Shown here: positions 26,757 to 35,560 of the stretch, in pieces
Position numbering within the stretch: position 1 is the first letter of the stretch
Layout of the letters: every line of letters begins with the position of its first letter
Assembly (NCBI RefSeq): GCF_036345255.1
Contig: NZ_CP107783.1
Coordinates: forward strand, 2,666,001 to 2,730,000
From: Streptomyces sp. NBC_00569
GTDB lineage: Bacteria > Actinomycetota > Actinomycetes > Streptomycetales > Streptomycetaceae
Reading direction: 5' to 3'
Length of the DNA: 64,000 nucleotides
Position numbers and translations under genes: made by a program
The notes under the pieces: generated by a model
Database searches by the model: none
What the model saw: the letters and a program-made list of their open reading frames with translations, nothing else
Told to the model about the DNA's origin: nothing

Positions 26757-27111
26757 GCGGTCCAGCGTAGACAGGCCCGGGGCCCCGGCGACGTAGATCA
26801 CAGAGACTGATGAACACCGAGGACTGGCGCGCTCGTTACTCGCCGGTTAATCTCAATTGAGCGGGGCACACTCCCCGCAACCCCACTCCTGGCGGCCTGG
26901 TGACGCAGCCGCCGAGAGTGTCAGTCGGTTCGGTGCCTCAGGTACCGCAGTACGGCGCGGCCCCGGGACAGGGCCCGCCGGATCTTCCTCTCTCCGATTC
27001 GCCGGACGCCTGCGTGCGTCGCGTCCGGGCTCGAATTCCCGCACTCCGTGCGCCCGTCGGCGTATCCGCGTGTGCCCCTCAGTCGTCACTCCTCCCTCCT
27101 GGAGTCCTCAC
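26757..27111. other. 355-bp intergenic region before the hydroxyacyl-CoA dehydrogenase gene
   Basis: No coding frame with normal third-position GC. CGGTTAATCT near 26845 could hold a -10 element, and it is followed by the 10-bp palindrome CTCAATTGAG (26852-26861), which would be an operator overlapping the start point. The remaining ~240 bp would be a long GC-rich leader. Nothing else was recognised. Confidence 0.3.
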
Positions 27112-28917
27112 ATGGACGCTCCCCTGTCCCCCGCATCCCCGGCCACCCTCCCGACCGTCGCGGTCGTCGGCCTCGGCACGATGGGCACCGGCATCGCCGA
27201 GGTGCTCGCCCGCGCCGGCCGTGAGGTCATCGGTATCGACGTCAGCGAGGCCGCGGCCGCGCAGGCCGTCGCCGCGCTCGAGGCCTCGACGGCGCGTGCG
27301 GTGCGCCGCGAGCGCCTCACCGAGGACGAGCGGCGGGACGTCCTCGCCCGCTTCCGCACCTTCACGGACCTCCAGGCCGCGGCCGACGCCGACCTCGTCA
27401 TCGAGGTGGCTCCGGAGTCGTACGAGATCAAGCAGCAGATCTTCCGGGAGCTCGACACCGTCGTGCGGCCCGAGACGATCCTCGCGACCGGTACGAACGC
27501 CCTGTCCGTGACGCGGCTCGCCGCCGACTCGGCCCGCCCCGAGCGCGTCCTCGGGCTGCACTTCTTCAACCCGGCGCCCGCGATGAAGCTCGTCGAGGTG
27601 GTCTCGTCGGTGCTCACCGCGCCCACGGCCGTCGCGGCGGTCACGGATCTCGCCCTCGAACTGGGCAAGGAGCCCGTCGCGGTGGGCGACCGGCCCGGCT
27701 TCGTCGCCGACGGCCTGCTCTTCGGCTACCTCAACCAGGCCGCCGCGATGTACGAGGCCAAGTACGCCTCCCGCGAGGACATCGACGCCGCCATGAAGCT
27801 GGGCTGCGGCCTGCCCATGGGTCCCCTCGCGCTGCTCGACCTCATCGGGATCGACACCGCGCGCAGGGTCCTCGACGCGATGTACGCCGAGTCCCACGAC
27901 CGCCTGCACGCGCCGGCGCCCGTCCTCAAGCAGCTCAGCGAGGCGGGTCTGACCGGCCGCAAGTCGGGGCGCGGCTTCTACACGTACGCGGAGCCGGGCA
28001 GCTCCGAGGTGGTGCGGGACGCGCTCACCCCGCTCTCGGGTGAGGTCGCGGCCGGGGCGCGCACGATCCGCTCGGTCGGCGTCGCGGGCTCCGGGACCAT
28101 GGCGTCCGGCATCGCGGAGGTCTTCGCGAAGGCGGGCTACGACGTGGTGCTCGCCGCGCGCAGCGAGGAGAAGGCCGAGAAGGCCAAGTCCCGTATCGGC
28201 AAGTCTCTTTCGCGCTCTGTCGACAAGGGCCGCATGACCGCGGAGGCGGCGGCGCAGACCCTGGACCGGATCACTCCGGCCGATACGTACGACGCCTTCT
28301 CCGATGTCGACCTGGCCCTCGAGGCCGTGGCCGAGGACCTGGAGATCAAGCAGCAGCTCTTCGCGACGTTCGACAAGGTGTGCAAGCCGGGCGCGGTCCT
28401 GGCCACCACGACCTCGTCGCTGCCCGTCGTGGCCTGCGCCCGCGCGACCTCGCGCCCGCAGGACGTGATCGGCATGCATTTCTTCAACCCAGCCCCCGCC
28501 ATGAAGCTCGTCGAGGTCGTGCGGACCGTGCTGACCGGCGACGACGTGCACGCCACCGTCCGCGAGGTGTGCGCGAAGATCCGCAAGCACCCGGTGGACT
28601 GCGGCGACCGCGCGGGCTTCATCGTGAACGCGCTGCTGTTCCCGTACCTGAACAACGCGATCAAGATGGTGCAGGAGCACTACGCGACGCTCGACGACAT
28701 CGACGCCGCGATGAAGCTCGGCGGCGGCTACCCGATGGGGCCCTTCGAGCTCCTGGACGTGGTCGGCCTCGATGTCTCGCTGGCCATCGAGAAGGTCCTG
28801 CACCGCGAGTTCCGCGACCCGGGCCTGGCCCCCGCGCCGCTGCTCGAGCACCTGGTGGCCGCGGGCTGCCTCGGCCGCAAGACCGGCCGCGGCTTCCGCG
28901 AATATGCCCGGCGCTGA
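27112..28917 (+). CDS. double-domain 3-hydroxyacyl-CoA (3-hydroxybutyryl-CoA) dehydrogenase
   Basis: 601 residues made of two homologous halves of about 285. Each has an NAD-binding Rossmann domain (VAVVGLGTMGTGIAEVLARAG and VGVAGSGTMASGIAEVFAKAG), the catalytic GLHFFNPAPAMKLVE / GMHFFNPAPAMKLVE block with the active-site His, and a C-terminal helical domain (ADGLLFGYLNQA / VNALLFPYLNNA). It oxidises or forms 3-hydroxyacyl-CoA; next to ccr it most likely makes 3-hydroxybutyryl-CoA, the precursor of crotonyl-CoA. ATG at 27112 with GGAG upstream. A GC-rich hairpin follows the stop. Confidence 0.92.
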   Translation: MDAPLSPASPATLPTVAVVGLGTMGTGIAEVLARAGREVIGIDVSEAAAAQAVAALEASTARAVRRERLTEDERRDVLARFRTFTDLQAAADADLVIEVAPESYEIKQQIFRELDTVVRPETILATGTNALSVTRLAADSARPERVLGLHFFNPAPAMKLVEVVSSVLTAPTAVAAVTDLALELGKEPVAVGDRPGFVADGLLFGYLNQAAAMYEAKYASREDIDAAMKLGCGLPMGPLALLDLIGIDTARRVLDAMYAESHDRLHAPAPVLKQLSEAGLTGRKSGRGFYTYAEPGSSEVVRDALTPLSGEVAAGARTIRSVGVAGSGTMASGIAEVFAKAGYDVVLAARSEEKAEKAKSRIGKSLSRSVDKGRMTAEAAAQTLDRITPADTYDAFSDVDLALEAVAEDLEIKQQLFATFDKVCKPGAVLATTTSSLPVVACARATSRPQDVIGMHFFNPAPAMKLVEVVRTVLTGDDVHATVREVCAKIRKHPVDCGDRAGFIVNALLFPYLNNAIKMVQEHYATLDDIDAAMKLGGGYPMGPFELLDVVGLDVSLAIEKVLHREFRDPGLAPAPLLEHLVAAGCLGRKTGRGFREYARR

Positions 28918-28987
28918 CCGGCCCACGGGCAGCGGCACCACCCGCCCCACGGACTGGGGCGGGCTGCTCCGGCCGCCCGGCCTCACA

Positions 28988-29014
28988 CCCCCCGCCCGGG
29001 TCCCGGGCGGGGGG
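28988..29014 (+). terminator. hairpin after the 3-hydroxyacyl-CoA dehydrogenase gene
   Basis: CCCCCCGCCCGGG and its exact reverse complement are separated by one base, 70 bp past the dehydrogenase stop. No U-tract follows, as is common in Streptomyces. It separates this gene from the TetR gene 48 bp downstream. Confidence 0.6.
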
Positions 29015-29062
29015 AACCCCGCTCGGGCGCACGCCACCGCGCATATGCAGTACGTTCATGGC

Positions 29063-29875
29063 ATGTCCAAGGCCGCCAAGTCCTCCCGTACGACGCCCAC
29101 GCCCGACGCTCCCGAGAGCGCCGCGGGGTCCCGCGCAGCCGCCCAGCGGCTCAAGATGCGCCGGGAGCTGGCGGCCGCGGCGATGGAGCTCTTCGCGACC
29201 AAGGGCTACGAGGCCACGACGGTCGACGAGATCGCGGCCGCGGCGGGGGTCGCACGGCGGACCTTCTTCCGCCACTTCCGCTCCAAGGAAGAGGCGATCT
29301 TCCCGGACCACGACGACACCCTGATCCGGGCGGAGGCGGTCCTCAACGCGGCGCCCGCGCACGAGCATCCGCTCGACACGGTGTGCCGCGGCATCAAGGA
29401 AGTCATGAAGATGTACGCGGCGTCTCCCGCCGTGTCGGTGGAGCGCTACCGTCTCACGCGCGAGGTACCCACCCTGCGCGAGCGCGAGATCGCCTCGGTG
29501 GCCCGCTACGAGCGGCTGTTCACCCGCTATCTCCTCGGCCACTTCGACGAGCACGCCCACCAGCACGGCAATGACGACCCGCTGCTCGCCGAGGTCGCCG
29601 CGTCCGCCGTCGTCACCGCCCACAACCACGTGCTGCGGCGCTGGCTGCGGGCCGGCGGTCAGGGCGACGTCGAGAATCAGCTCGACCACGCCTTCGCGAT
29701 CGTCCGCAAGACGTTCGGCACGGGCATCGGCGCGGGCCGGGACACCGCCACCGCCACCACCCCCGCCGCCTCGGTGAGCACCGGAGGCGACGTCCTGGTC
29801 ACCGTGGCGCGTACGGACGCGCCGCTGGACGAGATCATGGGGACGATCGAGAAGGCGCTGCGGGACCGCGGCTAG
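29063..29875 (+). CDS. TetR family transcriptional regulator
   Basis: 270 residues. The N-terminal HTH is textbook TetR: AAAMELFATKGYEATTVDEIAAAAGVARRTFFRHFRSKEEAIF. The C-terminal ligand domain is followed by an unusual ~70-residue tail (STGGDVLVTVARTDAPLDEIMGTIEKAL). Placed between two genes of acetyl-CoA assimilation, it is the obvious candidate regulator of ccr and perhaps of the dehydrogenase. The palindrome in the ccr promoter is a candidate operator. ATG at 29063 has no clear Shine-Dalgarno and could be leaderless. Confidence 0.9.
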   Translation: MSKAAKSSRTTPTPDAPESAAGSRAAAQRLKMRRELAAAAMELFATKGYEATTVDEIAAAAGVARRTFFRHFRSKEEAIFPDHDDTLIRAEAVLNAAPAHEHPLDTVCRGIKEVMKMYAASPAVSVERYRLTREVPTLREREIASVARYERLFTRYLLGHFDEHAHQHGNDDPLLAEVAASAVVTAHNHVLRRWLRAGGQGDVENQLDHAFAIVRKTFGTGIGAGRDTATATTPAASVSTGGDVLVTVARTDAPLDEIMGTIEKALRDRG

Positions 29876-30654
29876 TCCGCCGGAATTCTTCCGAACTCCG
29901 CGAAATTCAGGGGCTGTTGACGCCCACTTCGGGAAACCCGCGTACGCGGCACGCCCCGGCGCTCCCCGGGCGCGGGCTCCCGTTCGGCGAGCGTCGCCGC
30001 GCGCCGCACGCGCACGACCCGGTTGATCGGCCCGACCACGTGCGCCGCCGCGGGCTCCCGCTCGGCGAAGGGTCGCCGCCCCCGTCAGGCCGTCCGGCGC
30101 GATCGGCGCGCGCGGCTGCCTGAGTGCGGCGGCGATCCCCCACCGGCCGGCCAGGACCGAACCGCTGCCCGGCCGCAAGACGCGCGACCCGCCCGCGGCC
30201 CTCTCGCCGCGTCTCTCCCCTGCGTCGCCCCGACCTCCCGGAGGCCCCTCCGAGGCCCCGCGAGCCCCCTCCAGGGCCCCTGAGGCGCAGTTCAGGGCCA
30301 CCCATGACCTCCGGTGCCACCGAGCCGCACCACCCCTGACCTGCACTGATCGATCATCGCTCAAAAACTTGTGGCACCCAGTGTCTTGCCGACTGGCACG
30401 CGGTGCCATACGTTGAATGTGTCCGGGCGGCCGGCGTGCAGAGAACTTCCGTACGTCGGCTGTCCCCACAAGCCACCCCAAACCGTGGCGAGTGCGCCCG
30501 GACGCCTGCGTCACAGGCAAACTTCTCGCGCCGACCAAGCGCTGCCGTAGCAACACCCCCGCCGAACCGACGGCACCTCTCCACCCACACAGCAGCTCTC
30601 CACCCCGACGTACCCCTCAACGTCCCCCGTGGACGCATCGCCGGAGGCAATACC
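29876..30654. other. 779-bp intergenic region and long leader of ccr
   Basis: No convincing gene. 29971-30000 and 30049-30079 are a near-identical direct repeat (CGCGGGCTCCCG core). The ccr promoter lies at 30386-30414, giving a leader of about 230 nt. In that leader GTCCGGGCG (30421-30429) and CGCCCGGAC (30495-30503) can pair, so the RNA may be structured. No cobalamin riboswitch consensus was recognised. Confidence 0.5.
30386..30414 (+). promoter_or_regulatory. predicted ccr promoter with palindromic operator in its spacer
   Basis: TTGCCG (30386-30391) and TACGTT (30409-30414) are separated by 17 bp, as for a housekeeping sigma factor. The perfect 15-bp palindrome TGGCACGCGGTGCCA (30394-30408) fills the spacer, and another TGGCAC half-site lies at 30372-30377. 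Binding there would block RNA polymerase. The nearby TetR regulator is the candidate binder; this is inference. Confidence 0.6.
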
Positions 30655-31992
30655 GTGAAGGAAATCCTGGACGCGATTCAGTCGCCGGAGTCGACCTCGG
30701 CCGACTTCGCCGCTCTGCCGCTCCCCGAGTCGTACCGCGCCATCACCGTGCACAAGGACGAAGCGGAGATGTTCGCCGGCCTCGACACCCGGGACAAGGA
30801 CCCCCGCAAGTCGATCCACCTGGACGACGTGCCGGTCCCCGAACTCGGTCCGGGCGAGGCGCTCGTGGCCGTCATGGCCAGCTCCGTCAACTACAACTCG
30901 GTCTGGACCTCGATCTTCGAGCCGGTGTCCACCTTCAGTTTCCTGGAGCGTTACGGACGCCTGTCGGAGCTCACCAAGCGCCACGACCTGCCGTACCACA
31001 TCATCGGTTCCGACCTCGCGGGCGTCGTGCTGCGCACCGGTCCCGGCGTCAACGCCTGGAACCCCGGCGACGAGGTCGTCGCGCACTGCCTCTCCGTCGA
31101 GCTGGAGTCGTCGGACGGCCACAACGACACGATGCTCGACCCCGAGCAGCGCATCTGGGGCTTCGAGACGAACTTCGGCGGCCTCGCCGAGATCGCGCTC
31201 GTCAAGTCCAACCAGCTGATGCCGAAGCCGGACCACCTGAGCTGGGAAGAGGCCGCGGCCCCCGGTCTGGTGAACTCCACCGCGTACCGCCAGCTCGTCT
31301 CGCGCAACGGCGCCGGCATGAAGCAGGGCGACAACGTCCTCATCTGGGGCGCCAGCGGCGGGCTCGGTTCGTACGCCACGCAGTTCGCGCTGGCCGGCGG
31401 CGCCAACCCGATCTGCGTCGTCTCCAGCCCGGAGAAGGCCGCCATCTGCGAGGCCATGGGCGCCCAAGCGGTCATCGACCGCAACGCCGAGGGCTACAAG
31501 TTCTGGAAGGACGAGCACACCCAGGACCCCAGGGAGTGGAAGCGCTTCGGCAAGCGCATCCGCGAGCTGACCGGCGGCGAGGACGTGGACATCGTCTTCG
31601 AGCACCCGGGCCGCGAGACCTTCGGAGCCTCCGTGTACGTCACCCGCAAGGGCGGCACGATCGTCACCTGCGCCTCGACGTCCGGCTACAACCACGAGTA
31701 CGACAACCGCTACCTGTGGATGTCCCTCAAGAAGATCGTGGGCTCGCACTTCGCCAACTACCGCGAGGCGTGGGAGGCGAACCGCCTGGTCGCCAAGGGC
31801 AAGATCCACCCGACGCTGTCGAAGGTGTACTCGCTCGAGGACACCGGCCAGGCCGCCTACGACGTGCACCGCAACCTCCACCAGGGCAAGGTCGGCGTCC
31901 TCGCGCTGGCCCCGAAGGAGGGCCTGGGCGTCCGCGACCAGGAACTGCGCGCCCAGCACATCGACGCCATCAACCGCTTCCGCAACATCTGA
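30655..31992 (+). CDS. ccr: crotonyl-CoA carboxylase/reductase
   Basis: 445 residues. NADPH-dependent reductive carboxylation of crotonyl-CoA to ethylmalonyl-CoA, the entry step of the ethylmalonyl-CoA pathway and a source of polyketide extender units. MDR-superfamily layout: N-terminal GroES-like domain (ASSVNYNSVWTSIFEP, GSDLAGVVLRTGPGVNAWNPG), Rossmann fold (VLIWGASGGLGSYATQFALAGG) and the long insertions typical of Ccr (FWKDEHTQDPREWKRFGKRI, FEHPGRETFGASVYVTRKGG). The GTG at 30655 has GGAGG seven bases upstream. It leads the operon ccr-ecm-mcl-maoC-acd. Confidence 0.96.
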   Translation: MKEILDAIQSPESTSADFAALPLPESYRAITVHKDEAEMFAGLDTRDKDPRKSIHLDDVPVPELGPGEALVAVMASSVNYNSVWTSIFEPVSTFSFLERYGRLSELTKRHDLPYHIIGSDLAGVVLRTGPGVNAWNPGDEVVAHCLSVELESSDGHNDTMLDPEQRIWGFETNFGGLAEIALVKSNQLMPKPDHLSWEEAAAPGLVNSTAYRQLVSRNGAGMKQGDNVLIWGASGGLGSYATQFALAGGANPICVVSSPEKAAICEAMGAQAVIDRNAEGYKFWKDEHTQDPREWKRFGKRIRELTGGEDVDIVFEHPGRETFGASVYVTRKGGTIVTCASTSGYNHEYDNRYLWMSLKKIVGSHFANYREAWEANRLVAKGKIHPTLSKVYSLEDTGQAAYDVHRNLHQGKVGVLALAPKEGLGVRDQELRAQHIDAINRFRNI

Positions 31993-32013
31993 ACCCCCAA
32001 GGAGTAGCGGAAC

Positions 32014-34062
32014 ATGACTGAGCGCCAGAAGGACCGGCCGTGGCTCATGCGCACCTATGCCGGTCACTCCACGGCTGAGGCGTCCAACGAGCTGTACCGG
32101 CGCAATCTCGCCAAGGGCCAGACGGGTCTGTCGGTCGCCTTCGACCTGCCGACGCAGACCGGCTACGACCCCGACCACATCCTCGCCCGCGGCGAGGTCG
32201 GCCGGGTCGGGGTGCCGGTCTCGCACCTCGGTGACATGCGCCGGCTGTTCCAGGACATCCCCCTGGAGCAGATGAACACCTCGATGACCATCAACGCCAC
32301 CGCCATGTGGCTCCTGGCGCTCTACCAGGTCGTCGCCGAGGAGCAGGGTGCGGACATCACCCAGCTCCAGGGCACGACGCAGAACGACATCGTCAAGGAG
32401 TACCTGTCGCGGGGCACGCATGTGTTCCCGCCGGGTCCCTCCCTGCGGCTGACGACGGACATGATCGCGTACACGGTCCGGCACATGCCGAAGTGGAACC
32501 CGATCAACATCTGCAGCTACCACCTCCAGGAGGCGGGGGCCACACCGGTCCAGGAGATCGCGTACGCGATGTCCACCGCCATCGCCGTTCTCGATGCCGT
32601 GCGCGACTCAGGGCAGGTCCCCGCCGAGAAGTTCGGGGACGTCGTGGCCCGTATCTCCTTCTTCGTGAACGCGGGTGTCCGCTTCATCGAGGAGATGTGC
32701 AAGATGCGGGCGTTCGGGCGGATCTGGGACCAGATCACACGCGAGCGTTACGGCATCGAGAACGCGAAGCAGCGCCGCTTCCGCTACGGCGTCCAGGTCA
32801 ACTCCCTGGGCCTGACCGAGGCGCAGCCGGAGAACAACGTCCAGCGCATCGTCCTGGAGATGCTGGCCGTGACGCTGTCCAAGGACGCCCGTGCCCGCGC
32901 CGTCCAGCTCCCTGCCTGGAACGAGGCGCTCGGCCTGCCCCGCCCCTGGGACCAGCAGTGGTCCCTGCGCATCCAGCAGGTCCTCGCACACGAGAGCGAC
33001 CTGTTGGAGTACGAGGACATCTTCGCGGGATCGCATGTCATCGAGAAGAAGGTCGACGAGCTCGTCGCCGAATCGTTCGCCGAGATCGAGCGGATCCAGG
33101 AGATGGGCGGCGCGATGGCCGCCGTCGAGTCCGGCTACCTCAAGTCGCAGCTCGTCTCCTCGCACGCCGAGCGACGGGCGCGGATCGAGGGCGGCGAGGA
33201 GAAGATCGTCGGTGTGAACATCCACGAGGCGACCGAACCGAACCCGCTCACCGCCGACCTGGACGCCGCGATCATGACGGTGGATCACCAGGTCGAGTCC
33301 CGGGTCGTGCGGGCCATCGACGAGTGGCGCACCACGCGCCAGGAGTCGAGCGACCGGCAGGGCCTGGGCGACCCGTTCCACTACCCGACCACCCAGCAGG
33401 CCGTGGAGCGTCTGAAGGAGGCCGCGGCCGGCACCGAGAACCTGATGGAAGCCACGCTCGAATGCGCCCGTGCCGGGGTCACGACCGGCGAGTGGTCCCA
33501 GGCGCTGCGCGAGGTGTTCGGCGAGTTCCGCGCCCCCACGGGCGTCTCGTCGGCGCCGGTCGCCGTCACCGCCGAGGAGGGCACGCCGCTCGCCCTCGTC
33601 CGCGAGAAGGTCCGCCGCACCGGCGACGAGCTCGGCGGCAAGCTGCGCCTCCTCGTCGGCAAGCCGGGCCTCGACGGGCACTCGAACGGCGCCGAGCAGA
33701 TCGCCGTCCGGGCCCGTGACGCGGGCTTCGAGGTGGTCTACCAGGGCATCAGGCTCACGCCCGAACAGATCGTGTCCGCCGCGCTCGCCGAGGACGTGCA
33801 CTGCGTCGGCCTGTCGATCCTCTCCGGGTCGCACTCCGCGCTCGTGCCCGACGTCCTCGACCGCATGCGCGAGGCGGGCGCCGCCGAGATCCCGGTGATC
33901 GTCGGCGGCATCATTCCCAACGGCGACGCCGAGGACCTGAAGCGCGCGGGCGTGGCCGCCGTCTTCACCCCCAAGGACTTCGGCATCACGGAGATCATCG
34001 GACGTATCGTCGACGAGATCCGGCAAGCGAACCAGCTCGACCCTCTGGAGGTCCCCGCATGA
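32014..34062 (+). CDS. meaA: ethylmalonyl-CoA mutase (MeaA-type)
   Basis: 682 residues. Adenosylcobalamin-dependent conversion of (2R)-ethylmalonyl-CoA to methylsuccinyl-CoA. The N-terminal mutase barrel starts with RTYAGHSTAEASNELYRRNL and contains FDLPTQTGYDPDH and TQNDIVKEYLSRGT. The C-terminal ~130 residues are the B12-binding domain with the base-off motif D554-x-H556-x-x-G559 in GKPGLDGHSNG and later VPVIVGGIIPNGD-like glycines. Both domains are in one chain, as in MeaA/Ecm rather than the two-subunit MutAB. It sits 21 bp after ccr and overlaps the next gene by four bases (ATGA). A separate epimerase is not in the window. Confidence 0.95.
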   Translation: MTERQKDRPWLMRTYAGHSTAEASNELYRRNLAKGQTGLSVAFDLPTQTGYDPDHILARGEVGRVGVPVSHLGDMRRLFQDIPLEQMNTSMTINATAMWLLALYQVVAEEQGADITQLQGTTQNDIVKEYLSRGTHVFPPGPSLRLTTDMIAYTVRHMPKWNPINICSYHLQEAGATPVQEIAYAMSTAIAVLDAVRDSGQVPAEKFGDVVARISFFVNAGVRFIEEMCKMRAFGRIWDQITRERYGIENAKQRRFRYGVQVNSLGLTEAQPENNVQRIVLEMLAVTLSKDARARAVQLPAWNEALGLPRPWDQQWSLRIQQVLAHESDLLEYEDIFAGSHVIEKKVDELVAESFAEIERIQEMGGAMAAVESGYLKSQLVSSHAERRARIEGGEEKIVGVNIHEATEPNPLTADLDAAIMTVDHQVESRVVRAIDEWRTTRQESSDRQGLGDPFHYPTTQQAVERLKEAAAGTENLMEATLECARAGVTTGEWSQALREVFGEFRAPTGVSSAPVAVTAEEGTPLALVREKVRRTGDELGGKLRLLVGKPGLDGHSNGAEQIAVRARDAGFEVVYQGIRLTPEQIVSAALAEDVHCVGLSILSGSHSALVPDVLDRMREAGAAEIPVIVGGIIPNGDAEDLKRAGVAAVFTPKDFGITEIIGRIVDEIRQANQLDPLEVPA

Positions 34063-35024
34063 CCGCGCCCATCAACCGTCTGCGTCCCCGCCGCTCGTGT
34101 CTCGCGGTGCCGGGTTCGAACCCCCGCTTCCTGGAGAAGGCCCAGGGCCTGCCCGCGGACCAGGTGTTCCTGGACCTGGAGGACGCCTGCGCGCCGCTCG
34201 CCAAGCCGGAGGCGCGGCACACCATCGTCAAGTTCCTCAACGAGGGTGACTGGACGGGCAAGACGCGTGTGGTGCGCGTGAACGACTGGACGACCGAGTG
34301 GACCTACCGGGACGTCGTCACGGTCGTCGAGGGCGCGGGCCACAACCTCGACTGCATCATGCTGCCGAAGGTCCAGGACGCGCAGCAGATCGTCGCGCTC
34401 GACCTGCTGCTGACGCAGATCGAGAAGACGATGGGCTTCGAGGTCGGCAAGATCGGCATCGAGGCGCAGATCGAGAACGCCCAGGGCCTCAACAACGTCA
34501 ACGCGATCGCGACGGCCTCCCAGCGCGTCGAGACGATCATCTTCGGCCCGGCCGACTTCATGGCCTCCATCAACATGAAGTCCCTCGTCGTCGGCGAGCA
34601 GCCGCCCGGCTACGACGCCGACGCCTACCACTACATCCTCATGAAGATCCTGATGGCCGCCCGCGCCAACAACCTCCAGGCGATCGACGGCCCCTACCTC
34701 CAGATCCGCAACCAGGAGGGCTACAAGGCGGTCGCGAAGCGCGCCGCGGCCCTCGGTTTCGACGGCAAGTGGGTGCTGCACCCGGACCAGGTCGCCGCTG
34801 CCAACGAGATCTTCTCGCCGTCGCAGGAGGACTACGACCACGCCGAGCTGATCCTGGACGCGTACGACTTCTGCACGTCCGAGGCCGGCGGCAAGAAGGG
34901 CTCGGCGATGCTGGGCGACGAGATGATCGACGAGGCCAGCCGCAAGATGGCCCTGGTCATCTCCGGCAAGGGACGCGCCGCGGGCATGCAGCGCACCTCC
35001 AAGTTCGAAGCCCCGGAGGCCTGA
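34059..35024 (+). CDS. HpcH/HpaI-fold CoA-ester lyase (malyl-/methylmalyl-CoA lyase-like)
   Basis: 321 residues. RRSCLAVPGSNPRFLEKAQ, DQVFLDLEDACAPLAKPEAR, VVRVNDWTTEW, IMLPKVQDAQQI, IEAQIENAQGLNNVNAIA and GPADFMASINM are hallmarks of the CitE/malyl-CoA lyase superfamily; Arg and Glu/Asp residues in these blocks bind the acid and magnesium. In this operon it should cleave beta-methylmalyl-CoA to glyoxylate and propionyl-CoA. The assignment over other CitE-like activities rests on context. Confidence 0.92.
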   Translation: MTAPINRLRPRRSCLAVPGSNPRFLEKAQGLPADQVFLDLEDACAPLAKPEARHTIVKFLNEGDWTGKTRVVRVNDWTTEWTYRDVVTVVEGAGHNLDCIMLPKVQDAQQIVALDLLLTQIEKTMGFEVGKIGIEAQIENAQGLNNVNAIATASQRVETIIFGPADFMASINMKSLVVGEQPPGYDADAYHYILMKILMAARANNLQAIDGPYLQIRNQEGYKAVAKRAAALGFDGKWVLHPDQVAAANEIFSPSQEDYDHAELILDAYDFCTSEAGGKKGSAMLGDEMIDEASRKMALVISGKGRAAGMQRTSKFEAPEA

Positions 35025-35029
35025 GCACC

Positions 35030-35533
35030 ATGCAGTTCGGACGCACGTACGAAGAGTTCGAGGTCGGCGCGGTCTACAAGCACTGGCCCGGAAAGACCGT
35101 CACGGAGTACGACGACCACCTCTTCTGTCTCCTGACGATGAACCACCACCCCCTCCACATGGACACCAACTATGCGGAGAACACGACGGACTTCGGCAAG
35201 AACGTCGTCGTGGGGAACTACATCTACTCGCTGCTGCTGGGCATGTCCGTCCCGGACGTGTCGGGCAAGGCGATCGCGAACCTCGAGATCGAGTCGCTCA
35301 AGCACGTGGCGCCGACCTTCCACGGCGACACGATCTACGGCGAGACCACGGTCCTCGACAAGACGCCCTCCCGCTCGAAGAACGACCGCGGGATCGTCCA
35401 CGTGGAGACCAAGGGCTACAAGCAGGACGGCACCCTGGTCTGCGTGTTCCGCCGCAAGGTGATGGTCCCCACCGAGACGTACATCAAGGAGCGCGGCGGC
35501 GAGCAGCCCGGCCGCCCGACGCCTTCCAATTAA
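35030..35533 (+). CDS. MaoC-type dehydratase (putative mesaconyl-CoA hydratase)
   Basis: 167 residues forming a single hot-dog domain. FCLLTMNHHPLHMDTNYAENT corresponds to the catalytic Asp/His segment of MaoC hydratases. In the ethylmalonyl-CoA pathway this position is filled by mesaconyl-CoA hydratase; the proteobacterial enzyme is roughly twice this length with two hot-dog domains, so this one must work as a dimer or oligomer. The ATG is preceded by GGAGG and lies five bases after the lyase stop. The substrate assignment is inference from context. Confidence 0.88.
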   Translation: MQFGRTYEEFEVGAVYKHWPGKTVTEYDDHLFCLLTMNHHPLHMDTNYAENTTDFGKNVVVGNYIYSLLLGMSVPDVSGKAIANLEIESLKHVAPTFHGDTIYGETTVLDKTPSRSKNDRGIVHVETKGYKQDGTLVCVFRRKVMVPTETYIKERGGEQPGRPTPSN

Positions 35534-35560
35534 CTACGCCAAGTCGCAGGAGAAGCAGAG

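Noticed and set aside
26999..27070. Stretch with TCGAATTCCCGC resembling a tRNA T-loop
   Set aside because: No acceptor, D-arm or anticodon stems could be folded around it.
29971..30079. CRISPR-like repeat pair
   Set aside because: Only two copies, imperfect, with no spacer series and no cas genes.
29907..30320. 137-residue minus-strand frame in the TetR-ccr gap
   Set aside because: Gly/Arg low-complexity sequence, no domain, no ribosome site.
30415..30654. Possible cobalamin riboswitch in the ccr leader, since the next gene needs B12
   Set aside because: No B12-box consensus seen; only a long-range GC stem was found.
32608..34026. 472-residue open frame on the minus strand
   Set aside because: Antisense to the ethylmalonyl-CoA mutase, whose motifs are unambiguous.
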